From contig NZ_QSOP01000017.1 in NCBI RefSeq assembly GCF_003436275.1, forward strand, positions 1 to 49,253: a stretch of 49,253 nucleotides of DNA. The letters are read 5' to 3'. The notes beneath the pieces were generated by a model. It was not told the origin of the DNA, did not search any database, and saw nothing but the letters and a program-made list of their open reading frames with translations. Both the position numbers and the translations under genes were made by a program. Shown one piece after another: positions 49,163 through 49,253 of this stretch (position 1 is the first letter of the stretch; every line of letters starts with the position of its first letter). The DNA is from Collinsella sp. TM09-10AT (GTDB lineage: Bacteria; Actinomycetota; Coriobacteriia; Coriobacteriales; Coriobacteriaceae).

Positions 49163-49200
49163 GCGCCCGTCCGCTCATAACGGCGGGCGGGCGCTTTTTG
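49163..49200 (+). terminator. Intrinsic terminator after agaS
   Basis: GCGCCCGtCCG / CGGcgGGCGGGCGC with loop CTCATAA and TTTTTG tail. The window ends 53 bp later; TTGACA at about 49223 may be the -35 box of the next gene. Confidence 0.85.
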
Positions 49201-49253
49201 TTTGGCTCTGTTAGACCAAGGTTGACATAAAAACGATGTCACCGCGAGGCGGT

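Noticed and set aside
1..49253. tRNA or rRNA genes
   Set aside because: I saw no GGTTCRA-type T-arm with a matching acceptor stem and no rRNA-like segments on either strand.

Overview
This is a chromosomal segment from a high-GC Gram-positive bacterium. Gene content and protein style point to class Coriobacteriia, most likely Collinsella: an archaeal-like type IA topoisomerase with a Lys/Thr/Ala tail, acidic low-complexity protein tails, mannose-family PTS sugar uptake, Tat with HypAB, and TTG/GTG starts behind strong AGGAGG sites. The genus call is inference, not a measured match. I see no rRNA, tRNA, CRISPR array, prophage or intact transposase gene.

Layout. 1-6.1 kb: a DUF2207 membrane protein, a GNAT acetyltransferase (minus), purH, and an unrecognised soluble protein. 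6.2-14.5 kb: a BceRS-like two-component pair, a universal stress protein (minus), undecaprenyl-diphosphatase, a 2-hydroxyacid dehydrogenase-like protein (minus) and a UvrD/PcrA helicase. 14.7-20.8 kb: a GntR regulator and manA (minus), divergent from a ROK glucokinase, then Mn-dependent pyrophosphatase, NhaA and a small unknown protein (minus). 20.9-28 kb: a type Ic aspartate aminotransferase, a STAS protein, tatA/B-tatC, hypA, hypB and a type IA topoisomerase. 28-33.7 kb: a zinc-ribbon membrane protein (minus), then tmk-holB-ricT and comF. 33.7-38.5 kb: a nuclease-like protein, a 730-bp noncoding block with a MITE-like element and a probable structured RNA, a solute-binding lipoprotein, the hibernation factor hpf and a DegV protein. 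38.5-43.1 kb: a beta-hydroxyacid dehydrogenase with a His/Cys-rich metal-binding-type tail, two conserved unknown proteins, an NAD-type isocitrate dehydrogenase and a SurA-like anchored protein. 43.2-49.2 kb: a mannose-family PTS operon (EIIA-YajC-EIIB-EIIC-EIID), its probable GntR regulator and an AgaS-type sugar-phosphate isomerase/deaminase, together a likely amino-sugar (galactosamine/N-acetylgalactosamine) uptake unit.

How the genes work together. The last 6 kb forms a regulon: an identical 13-bp operator-like motif (TGGTTACTACCAG) lies upstream of both the PTS operon and agaS, with the GntR gene between them. Tat plus HypA/HypB implies nickel-enzyme maturation and export, although no hydrogenase structural gene is present here. 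comF, the candidate structured RNA and hpf lie close together, which matches the known neighbourhood of the raiA-motif noncoding RNA.

The most unusual content is noncoding: (1) a promoter-bearing, highly foldable stretch at about 35208-35535; (2) two elements of about 220 bp bounded by related inverted repeats that carry the same 16-bp core (CAAATATGAGTACTGT); (3) several families of short REP-like palindromes, concentrated where genes converge; and (4) roughly 100-130-bp gene-end palindromes, two of which share the apex ACATTWAGT. Among proteins, the metal-tail dehydrogenase and the AbiEi/DUF559-like nuclease candidate are the most worth following.
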